From the NCBI GenBank assembly GCA_016648135.1, contig JADDOH010000480.1, positions 1 to 64,000 of the forward strand: a DNA stretch of 64,000 bases, in the 5' to 3' direction. The position numbers were made by a program, and so were the translations under genes. The DNA is from Agrypnia vestita. Lineage: Eukaryota; Arthropoda; Insecta; Trichoptera; Phryganeidae. The notes beneath the pieces were generated by a model. That model searched no databases. It saw only the letters and a program-made list of their open reading frames with translations, and had not been told where the DNA came from. Of the stretch, positions 45,087 to 56,498 are shown in pieces (within the stretch, counting starts at the first letter, position 1; every line of letters starts with the position of its first letter).

Positions 45087-46140
45087 AACAATCTATGGTT
45101 CGCGGCAACTGCCATACACAGAGAATTTTGCGCTCACCCAACCAGAGCCTATCAAGAATCTTTACCCGAACAACGACAATAATTGGAAGAATACAAGTGA
45201 ATATAAATTTACAAAAATGAGTCTGATAAGGACTCTAAAATTTGAAAATGGAGAAATACAAAATACAATCAAAGCAAAATGAAAAAAGGCTACTTTTAAA
45301 TTTTCAGTAATGATGATAATATGTGCGCTTGACATATTTATGTGGTGAAATTTCTCCGAATTCCGAATATATGTTGTGTTTATTTAATGTTTTTTTAAAA
45401 AAATACTTATTGATTTTACTTATGACTTTTGTTATATTGGAACGATATAATCACTGATTTTCTGCGACTAACGTGGAGCCCTTTGCAACAGACTTTAAAC
45501 AATAAACATAAAAACTTTTTATCAGAGGCTTAGCGCTAATGTGACAGTACTGTTTTTAAATACATCCTTTGTCGAGTGGTTGTTTTGCCCACGTTATGTT
45601 AATACCTTTTTTGTGTGTAGGAAAGCATTTTACGCTGTTGAAAATGCAAAGCTATATGAAAAAGTAGTAAAACGCAAGTTGCTTGCTAACCAGGCGCGGA
45701 CCTAAACCAACTCGCTGAATAATCAATAGGCATAATATTACTAATAACTTTGTAGATTTTCTGTTTGATCAAATGAGTTTATTTAAGTTAAAACCAACTG
45801 GTTTCGGAAAAATCCTTTTTAATTAAAAGGAAATAAATAAATTATCAAGAATAATATTTTTTAAATGTGTTCTTTTACCTAATTGATATTTTTGTTTTAA
45901 TTAAAATAGAATATAGTAGTAATAGTACGGAATGCTTCAAGTCTTTTTGCACTGCCGCTCGTTACGGTTATGGAATTACATATCTGTAGCAATTCTGCAA
46001 ACGATGCCATTCTTTAATTAAGGATCCAGACCTCCATGACAGCGCCGTTTGCGCCAGAGAGTTGGTGCTATGCTCCAGCCTCAACTTAATCCCATCAACA
46101 TTAACATTAAAGAATAATGGATCAATTCTTTGGCGTCTTT
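45087..46140. other. no recognised gene
   Basis: AT-rich sequence. 46020-46085 is GC-richer (GACAGCGCCGTTTGCGCCAG) but unclassified. Confidence 0.3.
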
Positions 46141-46153
46141 AATACATTAACAT

Positions 46154-46450
46154 AACTAAGGAGCTAAACGTTACAAAATTTATAAAACTGGGAAGACTTT
46201 GGTGGCTGGGTCATGTGAAGAGAATGTCCGAGCATCAAGCACCAAAGTCCCTACTGAACTCAAGGCCAATAGGGCGAAGGAGCTTAGGAAGGCCAAAATT
46301 AAGATGGAGTGACAACGTCCTCAAAGACATCTCTGCCTTGGAGCTTTGGAACTGGAGAGAGCTCGCACTAAACCGAGATGAGTGGAGGAAGATTCTTGAG
46401 AAGGAGAAGACCCACCAAGGGTTGTAGTGCCAAGAGTGATGATGATGATA
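46154..46450 (+). mobile_element. 5'-truncated RTE-like LINE insertion with target-site duplication
   Basis: It encodes the LINE ORF2 end (WWLGHVKRMSEHQ, GRRSLGRPKLRWSDNVLKDI, EWRKILEKEKTHQGL then stop). A very short 3' UTR follows, ending in (TGA)n, GTGATGATGATGATA. The 13-bp AATACATTAACAT occurs immediately before (46141-46153) and after (46451-46463), a clear target-site duplication. The insertion still has a long open frame and is younger than 31081-31440. Confidence 0.92.
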
Positions 46451-46479
46451 AATACATTAACATTTATGCGCTTATCTTT

Positions 46480-46810
46480 CCGTAACTAAATCATAATATC
46501 AGAGCACGCAGTGCTGATAGTATTGAGAGGGTGTCTAGTTTGTTATTGACTATTTTGTAAAGAGTCATTAGGTCTGTAATATTTCTTCTTTTGTTTAAGG
46601 AGATTAGGTGAAAATTTTTGAGTCTTTTGTCGTATGTATCAAGTGAATCACTTAGACCTTGTCGATATATCAAAGATTTAAGGAATTTTTTATTTATTTT
46701 TCTACTCTATTATTGTGAATATCGTAATTGGGTGCCCAGATTGTTGACGAGAATTCTAATAAGCTTCTATTTAGGGATTTGTACCTAGTAATTGTGGGGG
46801 TTTATTTTCG
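46480..46810 (-). pseudogene. LINE fragment, Jockey/CR1-like C-terminus
   Basis: Minus-strand reading gives LLEFSSTIWAPNYDIHNNRV, then YDKRLKNFHLISLNKRR and ITDLMTLYKIVNNKLD. This is the familiar post-RT tail (LEYxSxVWxP..., YxxRLxxLxLxSLxxRR...DLxxxYKI). A few stops are present. It lies just downstream of the LINE insertion at 46154. Confidence 0.85.
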
Positions 46811-47029
46811 GATGTCCCCCGGAACGTTTATTAACTGTACAAAACTATAAAAATGTTAATATGCAATGAATATAAATGTTTAAAAAAGTCATGTTTGAAA
46901 AAAAAACTTTCTGTAGGTATATCGGCCGGAGGCGATGCCCTTCGAACTAATATTCTGGGAATAAATAAATATTATATTTCACTCCACTCAACTTATGTAA
47001 ACAATAATTGTTGAAGTTAAAACAGTTAA

Positions 47030-47260
47030 AGGTATAAAAGTAAAGACAACAATATCCCATTTCTGAGATAAATACAAAAAACTTGTCACTACTCATGGAA
47101 ATTTCTCTGGAATCTATGAAACCTACATCTTAAGTTTTTAAAAACAATTGCCACCTCTGTTTTTCTTTTATATAGTGTTTAAATGTATGTTTTAAACTTT
47201 TAAATTTGGATATTGTTGTCTTTACAATAGCATATTGATACAATACAATAGCATATGATT
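47030..47260 (+). repeat. dispersed repeat related to 10240-11110 and 42060-42480
   Basis: TTTCTGAGATAAATACAAAA, TCTGGAATCTATGAAACCTA and TTTTTAAAAACAATTGC align with the other copies. Confidence 0.7.
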
Positions 47261-47299
47261 GAAAAAAAAAACCATCCCTTTAAATTTTAATTTCAAAAC

Positions 47300-47620
47300 A
47301 TCGATTAAGAGATATGAATCGTTTCCGCTCGTCCTTAACCTTCCCTTGACCGCTCGGATGTTCCTCCATTAATTATTGCCGTAGGAAATGGTTCCACTAT
47401 CTGTCACGGTATACAAGTACGCCGGGCCGTTTATAAATGTCGATCTTATTGATTCATTAGTAAATTTCATGAATTAATTATGCAATTAATCAGACTTAAG
47501 CGTTTGCTGTTCCCTTCGCTTAGAAAGGAAACTGACCCCAATTATAAAGCCGCATATAAACTACGCCTCTGCAACAATTAATCATTTTTTTATCTGCGTT
47601 ACTAGATAACAAAAAAACAA
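47300..47620. promoter_or_regulatory. homeodomain-site-rich unique segment, candidate enhancer
   Basis: Within about 150 bp it carries TTTATAAATG, GATTCATTAGTAAATTTCAT, GAATTAATTATGCAATTAAT, CCATTAATTATTGCC and AATTATAAAGCC, embedded in GC-richer sequence. No repeat relatives were found in the window. Site density is seen directly; enhancer function is inferred. Confidence 0.35.
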
Positions 47621-47804
47621 TTCTCGCTCATTAATCAATTTTATGTTAAATGAATTGTTACTATAACGCTGACATTTTAATATTTAAATATATTTATGAA
47701 GATGCTTACAGTAAAAATGTGCGATTATGTATATCTCATTGAAAACGATAGTGAATTAATGATTTATTTAAAAAAAATTGAATTAACGTTATTAAAGAAA
47801 TACA

Positions 47805-48315
47805 TCGTCTTCTTCTTCTTTTGTTAGATCTTGATCTGTCCAGTTCTCTCTCCATCTCTTTGGTGGTCTCCCTGGAGGTCAGCGCCCCTCTGGACTCCCA
47901 CGCATCACGGCTCTGGGAAGTCTCGTCTGCCCCATTCTCTCGACATGGTCGCTCCAGAAATACCTTCTCTACCTGCTCCGTCTTACAATGTCTAAATCGC
48001 AGGTTCTGCGGATTTCCGCATTGGGTACTCTATCTCTGATACTTGCCCGCTATGGGTCTTCGAGTCTCGATAGTTCTGAGAAGTTCTGAGAAGAAGAGTT
48101 TAGTTTTCACCGTGTCCGCTCTTGCTTCGATACAGTATGTCATGATAGGTCTTATGTATGTTTTATATATTCTGAATTTGGTTTCCACTAGCATATGCTT
48201 ATTGGCCAATACAGCGTCTCTTATGCATCCGGAGATAACCGCCACTCTATTTGTTTGCTCTTTGACTCGTTATACAGATCGCTGTAGCTTGATATCTCCA
48301 CCCCACGGCGCTTAA
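47805..48315 (-). pseudogene. LINE RT C-terminal fragment, (GAA)n-tailed family
   Basis: Minus-strand translation includes FRIYKTYIRPIMTYCIEARA and, further on, a WSDHVERMGQTRLPRAV-type block with GRPPKRWREDW. This is the end of the RT domain and tail of a non-LTR element. The 3' end runs into AGAAGAAGAAGA. The same family is at 58526-58990. Confidence 0.88.
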
Positions 48316-49204
48316 ATTTTATAACATGTTCTATGGGTTTATTGTCTACTACTACTAAAGAAATATATCATAAAATATTATAACACTTCTATTATTCATG
48401 CATTTGGGGTTCAAATTGTAAAGATTTAAAATAAACCAGTAATAAAATATAAAGTTATACTTAAACTCACATAGAGATACAATTTAATGATCATTCGAAC
48501 ACTTCCCTAATAGAGGAACTTCCAGGTACAGGTGGGAAAATCCATAAAGTTATATGCTGTAATAAGCTTGAAAGTTAGCTGAAAAATAAGCGTTACATGT
48601 CACAGACACGTGTATGATACCATATTTAAATATGTAATTTTTTGGCTTAAATAACCATAACATATTAATTTGGCACTTTATGTGGCAAGTTGCATACCCA
48701 CATATAAATTTGAACTGGTGCTATTTTCTTTTGTATTTGCCTACAAAAATAATACCTCAGACACAAGGCTGAATTTTTATTTATATGCCATCAAAATTTT
48801 AACATTTGAGGTTTATGTAAAAAAAATGCCACTATCTAGCTGACGAAAATAGAAGGTTACTAAACAATCAGTAGCCACCTCAGAAAATAAGTTTATTTGC
48901 TCGATTAACAAGACTTTTATAAAAACAAATCAATATTTAAATCAGGCTCTAAAACCAACATTTATCCTAAATTTGTATATTCGCATGACGTTTATTTTCT
49001 TTGTCTATCCCAATTTTTTAAAATAACTAGACATTAGTTAAACATACTAGACACTTTTAAGCACTTTTAAGTCCATATCCCGGCGTTCAGTTTTGTGTTT
49101 TTTTTTATTTCATATGATTTGAATGTTAACGAAGGAAGAATGAAATAATTATTTTCTTTGTTAATAACGATTTGAAAATGCAAAAACATTCGTTTCATTT
49201 AGAG
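48316..49204. other. AT-rich sequence without recognised features
   Basis: Nothing supportable. Confidence 0.4.
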
Positions 49205-49760
49205 AAGACTTCTTTTTTTCTTCTTCTTCTACCCCTTATCACATTGGTTTGGGGTCCCTGCACCGCATAAAAGGTTCCAACTTTTCCTATCTTGGGCTTC
49301 GCTCTCCACGTCAGCCCAATTTAGTTGCAGCCTCGCTTTGCAGCAGTCCTCCAACTGTTCCCCTCCCCTCCCTTGCCCCTTGGCCTTCTGCCTTCTGGTC
49401 TTGCCTGGAATATCCGCTTTGGCAGTCTATCTGCCGGCATCCGCAGTTATTTCCCAGCCACCGTAACTGTGATTTCTCTATAAACGTCAATAAGGGTTCT
49501 ACTTCGAGACATTCTCTATTTGAGTATTTATGATTCAGTCCCTTCTGGTAACTCCTACTATTCCTCGTAGAAATCCCATCTCGGCGGCCTGTAGCCTTCT
49601 GTGGGTTCTTTCGGTCAAGATCTAGTGCCTAAAGCCATAAACTGATTTGTATGCTGCCAACTTTGCTCGCTAACTGAGCTCTGCTTTTCTTAGTACGGGA
49701 TAGTACAGGGATCGTACTACCTCGCTTGTGGCTTCTATCTACCTATCTAATTAACTTTTA
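49205..49760 (-). pseudogene. LINE C-terminal fragment, LRMPADRLPK family
   Basis: The minus strand encodes MRFL-like RRPPRWDFYEE, IDVYREITVTVAGK, LRMPADRLPKRIFQA and a downstream Arg/Gly-rich tail, related to 42490-42775. It ends in a (GAA)n tail at 49205-49235. Stops and frameshifts are present. Confidence 0.85.
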
Positions 49761-49817
49761 CGGAAGACAACACCTCTCAAATTAAGAATATTCTTAGTTC
49801 TTCACGGCTGTTCAGAA

Positions 49818-49941
49818 TCTTCTGGTTTGTGTTTTCTGGGGTATTATATATCAACACTCCAGCCCCAATGATGGACCCTGCAAATGGATCCTAATACGGC
49901 ATAATACCCCAGCAACAAACAAAAAACAAACCAGAAGATAC
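49818..49941. mobile_element. MITE with ~30-bp inverted ends
   Basis: Left TCTTCTGGTTTGTGTTTTCT then GGGGTATTAT; right ATAATACCCC then CAAAAAACAAACCAGAAGA. There is one small indel between arms, and the interior is noncoding. Confidence 0.8.
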
Positions 49942-50130
49942 CGAAATTAGTTTTGTTAAATTATTCATGTGTTATTATTTCCACCTGTAGAATAGAAGTA
50001 CTGCACCTCTTGAGTCTTTAGTCGTAACAAAAATAGCTCTCCGTTATGTGTGCATAACTTAGTGTAGAAAAAAATGAAGTGTTTAATGTAAAATATATTG
50101 ATTATTCAAGATTTAAAAATAAGTGGAGAA

Positions 50131-50181
50131 TAGCAGTGATTCACTTTGTTCAGTTTAATTGAACAAAGTGAATGACTGCTA
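50131..50181. repeat. hairpin, 22-bp arms, 7-nt loop
   Basis: The arms TAGCAGTgATTCACTTTGTT.. (50131-50152) and 50160-50181 are complementary except for one mismatch. The loop is GTTTAAT. Confidence 0.9.
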
Positions 50182-50450
50182 GTGACACCGATAGGGGGAT
50201 AAGGTCCGGACAGGCAAAACCGGCCGCCGGAACTGGCCAATGGTCGTTTCGTATCCGCTTCCGGAGCCGATCACAATCGAGCCCTTTAAATCTTTGTTTA
50301 AAATGGCCTTTTGTAGAGAAACGATATTGTGAATGAATCCCTCTGCGAAGCCAGCTACCCACGTAAGCACTGAAATCCCCGCCTAATATACGTATTGTTT
50401 CCTCCCATCTACACATACACGTCAAAATAATGGGGTAATAAGTCCCCGTA
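50182..50450. other. GC-richer segment, unclassified
   Basis: CCGGCCGCCGGAACTGGCCA and neighbours stand out in composition. A 91-codon minus frame (50150-50425) is open but unrecognised. Confidence 0.25.
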
Positions 50451-50923
50451 GGGGTTTCTTTCGATTGTTTATTTTTAATTATTTTTTTACTATTTGAACT
50501 GAACGAATACGGATTATTGTGTTGTCACAGATCGCGGCGGTGGGGGACATAAAAAATACTTGGAATCAGTTATGGTTTTTACGTTTAGTTTTTATAACTC
50601 AATGTTTTTTTTTTTAATATTTAAAATAAATAAAATTTAAATAAACATTATAATTAAGTTCTGCATGTTTGTGTAGAGCGTTAAACAGCTGTTTCGGTTT
50701 ACAAGGCATTTATCAAACAGTGGGTATACCACGTATAATCGACTTTTTTGCTACCCCTTTCCCTTTAGATAATTAATAATAATAATCATTAATTAGATGT
50801 TTTCGGTGAAGCTCATATGTTTAAAGATTATTTTTTTCATAGTTTCCATGTTAGTAGTTAATTATTTATTAATTTCCCATATGTTATCTTTATTTTTTAT
50901 TGTTACTATACATACATTGTATC

Positions 50924-50954
50924 CTGACAAAGGGACCATTGGTCCTGAAGCATG
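50924..50954 (+). other. Penelope-like end with hammerhead-like core
   Basis: CTGACAA, stem GGGACC att GGTCC, then TGAAGCATG. The arrangement is CTGANGA-stem-GAAAC with point changes in both core boxes. Sequence after it (AATATGTGGTGAAAAC) resembles that at 32230 (ATGTGGTGAAAAAC). Confidence 0.5.
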
Positions 50955-51059
50955 TTAATATTTTCAATAAATATGTGGTGAAAACATCCTATTTTTTTTA
51001 CTTTATTGCTGTTAATTGTATTACCGCAAGTCAGCCAGAAGATAAGTTAAATACACACA

Positions 51060-51534
51060 TTTAAAACCAAATTAATTGATGAATTGGAAATTCATACAGA
51101 AAAATCAAATTCACGAAAAAATATTTGGCTGATTCGACCGGGATTCGAACCACGGATCTCCTCCTGTGCGGGACAGGCGCGTTATCCAATTACGCTATAA
51201 CGGCCTTGTACATTTCTACATTTCTGTGAATATATCGACCCTATCTGTAAGTCTCATTTATTAATTGATTTACATGTTTTATCCATTTTTAGAACAATTC
51301 ACTTTTTCTGGTACGGTAGGCACAAATTATTTTGTGTAACTGCCGATAGGGGGCTTTTTATTTTTGGACACAATTGATACAATATACATATACTATATTC
51401 AAGAACATATTCTTATTGTGAAGTTGCAATTTTTTCAGAACAAAGTTCTGTGAAATTTACTAAGTTTCATTTAAAAGAAAAATCGAATCCATTTTCTGTA
51501 TGTCTTTCTAATTGATTAATTAATTTGGTTTTAA
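51060..51534 (-). mobile_element. TIR element containing an intact-looking tRNA-Arg-like core, copy C
   Basis: Terminal inverted repeats of about 50 bp (TTTAAAACCAAATTAATT... and its complement ending at 51534) bracket the element. On the minus strand a tRNA-like core (51204-51131) has A-box TAGCGTAATTGG, B-box GGTTCGAATCC, and an anticodon stem-loop CCTG-TCCCGCA-CAGG that would place CCG (Arg) in the anticodon. Copies A and B preserve the core. It may be a tRNA-derived SINE captured in, or evolved into, a foldback. Confidence 0.75.
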
Positions 51535-51666
51535 ACTTCACTTCACGATAAGAATGTGTTCTTGAATATAATACACATATTTATTTAATCAGAGCCACAT
51601 ATCGAGGCGTTACCGAACATGTTACTTTCAAACTTATGAAAAATGTATTAATTCGTTTGTCCACAG

Positions 51667-51897
51667 ATGAAAATGATGAAAAATACAATGGGAGACCGCT
51701 ACCTGCCAGAGCTGAGCAGTTCGACCATCGGCACCGTAACAACGGAAACAGTGGCCATGTTGGACCAGCGCCCGCGGGCACGCACTTCCGTTAGAAGGGG
51801 GCAGCAGGAGTTCTGCAGCCGGCGGAGCCACCTGTAACGTGTCCTTCCTAGTGTACAGTGACATCTTCACGCTGAGACGAGAGACCAATCCTAACAA
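51667..51897 (+). other. candidate internal exon with strong splice signals
   Basis: ATTCGTTTGTCCACAG|ATGAAA at the left and CTAACAA|GTGAGT at the right are good acceptor and donor sites bounding 231 bp of markedly GC-rich sequence. Frame 0 is open for 57 codons from ATG 51667, then stops. Another frame is open through the right end (..VSFLVYSDIFTLRRETNPN). No single frame spans the exon, so it is a noncoding or UTR exon, an exon with a terminal stop and alternative splicing, or decayed. I do not recognise the protein. Confidence 0.4.
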
Positions 51898-52129
51898 GTG
51901 AGTCATTATTGCATTACATTATGATTTATATCCCGTCCTCGACAAATTGTCACATTTCATCGTCACAATTCCAGTACTAATTATGTGTCGAATGCTGTAA
52001 TTAGCAGAATATTAAAGACTGGTAATGAATTTGGTTATATGGTTGATGTTTTCAATGACAGTCTAGTGAAAATAAAGTTTATATTTAACGAGACAATACT
52101 ATTTCATTACTAACTGCTGTTAATATATA

Positions 52130-52400
52130 CAGGTAATGAATGATGTGTAAAATATATTTTTTTATACACATTACTGCTTCGTATTTTATATTTTTAATTT
52201 TTATACTCGTATTTTAATGCTTATACGTGATACTTTCACTGCTTGTACCTTTTATTGCTTTTCGTACATGTACTTTATATTCCTATATTTTATATTTTAC
52301 TGCTTTTTTCTGATATTGTTTAATGTATATACTTTTTGAATTTACGTAATATTTTTTTATGTAAAAGCCTGTAATGGACGTTAAGAAGTAAATAAATAAA
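52130..52400 (+). repeat. AT-rich dispersed repeat (inverted relative at 55880-56650)
   Basis: ACACATTACTGCTTCGTATT, TTTTATACTCGTATTTTAAT and GTAAAAGCCTGTAATG match the complement of 56640-56580 and 55940-55900. In the second location the repeat is split by the nested hAT-type MITE. Confidence 0.75.
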
Positions 52401-52544
52401 TTTGTCAAAAGGAACAATTATTTATTCAATATTTCGTTTATTAATATTTTACATTTAAATAAGAGGGGTTTTCAATAAGACTGAAATGCAATAGGGATTT
52501 TAAAATTTCATAGCTAGATTAAATTTAAATTAAATTTTCAGCGC

Positions 52545-52810
52545 TAGATCCCAGGATGGGATTTGGCCTCATTTGGTCGCTACTCCGCCATGTTAGTGGC
52601 CATTTTCCTCCAATTGACTGTGCCTAGCATATTAAGGTCTCTTTCGGCACAGTTCATCCATCTCAACTTGATCATTGTCTCTGTTGTCTCTTTTCTGGTC
52701 TACAGTTCAGCACTCTTTTAGGCGGTGAGAGTGCTTCCATTCGTTGTAGGTACCCTAGCCACTTGAGCCTCGTATCATAGCAACCGTATCTAAACAAACT
52801 CAAATGTATC
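52545..52810 (-). pseudogene. LINE C-terminal fragment, HPGI-ending family
   Basis: The minus strand gives DTRLKWLGYLQRMEALSPPK, then after a frameshift KLRWMNCAERDLNMLGTVNW and EAKSHPGI-stop. This is the complete 3' coding tail of a non-LTR retrotransposon with one frameshift and one stop. Confidence 0.88.
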
Positions 52811-53369
52811 CTGAAACCATACACTAACTACCAGATGACATATGAAAAAAAAGTGAGTATCCGAACCATTTCTTGCACTTGGTGTCGTATTTTTCTGGAA
52901 AAAGATGTCTGGCATATTCGTTTTTGCATACTCACTCATCACTTATTCCAAAATATATACATTTTTATCAATATTACGTTTATGTTGAAAAGTTCTACTC
53001 AGAAATTTTGATGAGTTAAACTGATTAAACAGTAAATCTGCGTTCCTTAACTATTAATGTTAGAAACTCTATTTAAAATCACATTTAAAAGATGAACAAA
53101 AGAAAGGCTTAACTAGATAATTAAGAACTTACAAAATAACTCATCATCTTGTAATCTGACTGACACACAACTCTCGCCTCATCTATTCTTACAGCATTAT
53201 TATAAATACTTGCATTACTAAAAAAGTATCTAAAAATTAATGGTTCATCATGTCTAGTAACATTTAAGATGTAGTTAGGTTACTGTATCTATAACGGCTT
53301 TTTTATAAGATGAGAAACTCATGAGAAAATATCAAAATATTTATAGCAATGTTGATTGACTTACTTGTT
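52811..53369. other. AT-rich sequence without recognised features
   Basis: Nothing supportable. Confidence 0.4.
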
Positions 53370-53550
53370 GGTTTAAAATTGAAGCACTCGTTGGTATAGT
53401 AATTAAGAAAATCGCCTAGTGATCCAGTGATCGAATATTCGAGTCATGTCCCATACCATATTTTCATACCATTTCACCACAATGTTAAACTAATTAGGAA
53501 AATAGCAAGAATATGAATGTAGCGCGTACTCCACTTACGCATCTCTAAAA
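53370..53550 (+). mobile_element. tRNA-derived SINE, old copy
   Basis: TGGTATAGTAATTAAG, GTGATCGAATATTCGAGTC and a body ending AATAGCAAGAATATGAATGT..GCATCTCTAA follow the family layout with many substitutions. Confidence 0.7.
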
Positions 53551-55574
53551 TAATAATTAATTTTACCCTAATTTTTTAACATGAAAAATGACCAATCCCA
53601 AGGGTTTTAACGAGCAAATATTTTAACCTCCTACCCACAACTTTACTAAAAGTTCGTTGAGTGAATTTTAATGTATACTTAATGTAGATCTGCGTTACTA
53701 GGTCTGCATGGAAATACTTTCCTCAGTCAAAATAAAATGTATATCCAGCAATGTTCTCCCTTTCCAATAATGTTCACAGAATATTGGATCCCCGTCCAAA
53801 CAAAAGGCAAAATGTAAAATTATACGAGTGAAAAGGATAACGCGGCTACAGAACACACGTGGTGAAAATTGTAAATGGAAAATGAACGCACCTTCTATTT
53901 TATAAAGCATTTAATATGTAGAATAATTTGTGTGTTCGTTTAATGAAAGAGAGAATTTACCTGAGGTATTCTGTTTTTCACCGGACAGAATCCACTAGGA
54001 CAAAATATAAGATACAACAAGACAAAATGGCTCGGGCAAAGACTAGAAGCGCGGCGAAGATCCACTCGATCCTGTGTCGCTTGTTATCTCTCTCAAAACA
54101 CGTTCTTCGTTCTCAGTCACTTCTCTTTTGCATGTTCTAGAACTTTATTTCGTTCCCAGGCGATGACTAATTAGATTTTTACGTTTAAGCTAAGAAGCAG
54201 CATCGAGTGGTAGAAGGTGCGTGGATGACTCAGCACAGCCACCAGAAATGTACATATACAAAAATCTTTTAGCCCGTGTTTATAGAATGCTCCAAATCTT
54301 AAAACCATGTATACTTGTTGAGAATTTGATATGAAGGTGAATTTTAATGTCATGCCCAGAGTTTTGTGGAATGAGGCGATACTCAAAAACATTGTACATT
54401 ATATTCCATCTAAAAACGGGACTCAACAAACGCGTTTAAATATCTCCTGGAACCGTAGATATTTACAACTGTGTATTCTGAAAAGTTAAACATTAGATAC
54501 TAAATATTTATATCGCTTTACCAACATTATTCGTAATTACAGTTTATTTCAAATTATCTCAATGGATAAATGGAACATCACTGGTCTTTTTGGATCAAGG
54601 AATATTCTTAAATTCAGTGAAATATTCAACATTCAAATCTCCCCGGCGAAGAACGTGAAGTTCTCACTTACAAATATCACACATCAACTAATATCAAATT
54701 AAAAAAAAAAAAAACTTACATTAATGCCATCCGAATGTAAATTTAATGCAAATATTCCTGAAAATTTAATGCAAAATTATTATTTAAAAAATTTCCGGCT
54801 CTCCAGTTTTGTCTTAGCCGATATTAATGGTCTTCACACGGAACGAAAAAAGTTTCGTAAGCTGCTTAAGTTAAAAATCTAAGTTTGAATTTAAAAACTT
54901 CATTAATCCTAAATGACTTTCAAGGTAAAAAAACTTCGATGCGATATCTGCTCAACCCTTAAAATGTAAAAGTTAAAATTTGAAACAATTTAGATGAATA
55001 AATCAGAAATATTATTTTAAAAATGTGTCTATCGTTTGTATTTAAGATCTTGCTACGGCAACTGTGAGATCTGCTGCGTGGCGTTGCGATCTTCTATCGG
55101 TGGATGCTGGTTCCAATAATACACGGTGGTATAGTTACAGCTTTCATTGGTGTAACTTTATGCAATGTAAGATATATGCTATGGCGCGCGATCCGTATAA
55201 CGCGGTGGCTCTAAGTCTGCTTTCGCGCGTTCCCGGCCGACCTTGCGTGCTCTTTCTCGCTCCCTTCCTGTTCGCCCTCTTTCATGCATTCTACAGACAC
55301 TACAGTTTGTTTTAAAAATGTGTCTATATATAACTTTACATTTGGGTTATACTATACATCGAGATCATCATTCAAGTTGGTCCCTCATGACAGGATCGTA
55401 GTCTTCTTGACCTCTCAACCTCTTGACATCTCATCTCCTCAGTCTCTCCTCGTATCCTGCACATCTCATTGCTGTGCCTATAGCTTTTATCTTTTGGTCG
55501 GTGCAACGAATGGAGGGTCTCCCTCTTCCTCTCTAAGCATCAGCGTGACTCACTACAACAAGCCTATCCAGGCT
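53551..55574. other. no recognised gene
   Basis: 53980-54130 and 55040-55300 are GC-richer. Frames at 53928-54140 and 55064-55315 (83 codons) are open but unrecognised. Confidence 0.3.
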
Positions 55575-55984
55575 ATACCCTCTAGGGATGGATCGTCGAC
55601 GTATTTACCGTCGACGAAACGAGACCGTCTACGTCCGTCTATCGACGAGACGATCAACTAGTTGAATTCGTCAACTAGTTGACGCGTCAACTTCGTTACG
55701 CGGACGTCGCGGACGTTCTATCTAAAATCGGGACGATGGTCAACTCTCTACGGTTCGACGCGACGCTGCTCGACGGCTCAACCGTTGGCTACTTTTATTA
55801 CGTTAATTTTTAAAATTTACAGAGGTTCGAAGGAATATAGTTTCGGGGAAAGTAAAACCGCTACTTGTGCTTATATGTAAAAATAAATATTTTATTATTT
55901 ATTTGTTTACGCACATTATAGGCTTTTACATATTGTTTTATATACTTCTTTCTATATATAATAAAGAAAGAAGTAGGTATACAC

Positions 55985-56498
55985 TAGAGATGGGAAAGTT
56001 CGTTTAGTTCACTGAACTATTCGTTCACCATATCATTCAGTCAAATGAACTGTTCACTTTAAATCTTTCAGTAGTTCTTTGAATTTTAGTTTTTGATCTA
56101 CCTAATTTTTTGTAAAGTGAACTGTTCAACTAGTATATATTTTTTTTCGATATATGTCTTCTAAGACCAAAAAAAAATAGAAAAATATATAAACATATCG
56201 AAGACAAATACCGACATTTTTTCCTGAAATAAAATTTGGTGACCTTAATAATAATAAAAATGTCACTGACGAAAATATATCCAAAAAAATACTAATTCGA
56301 TACTTCACAATAAATTTCGATCTTTCATTTATCACGAAATTACTCGCTACCTGGGAGATTCAAAAATTTTAGCAAAATTTATTTTTCATCTACTGAACTA
56401 GTGAACGACTAGTTCAGTTAAGTGAACTGTACCGTTCGTCCGTTCAGTAAAGTGAACAGTTCTAAAAGAACAGTTCGTTCATGAACGACCCATCTCTA
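55985..56498. mobile_element. nested hAT-type MITE, TAGAGATGGG ends
   Basis: It runs from TAGAGATGGGAAAGTTCGTT to ..GAACGACCCATCTCTA and has many subterminal GTTCACT/AGTGAAC copies in both orientations, probable transposase-binding motifs. ACAC flanks both sides. A full 8-bp duplication is not intact. It interrupts the AT-rich repeat shared with 52130-52400. Confidence 0.88.

Noticed and set aside
51131..51204. Genuine tRNA-Arg gene
   Set aside because: U33 is replaced, acceptor pairing is poor, and two related copies with the same flanks show that it is a repeat.
53928..54140. A frame beginning MARAKTRSAAKI resembled a histone H2A N-terminus
   Set aside because: Similarity stops after about ten basic residues, with no histone fold sequence following.
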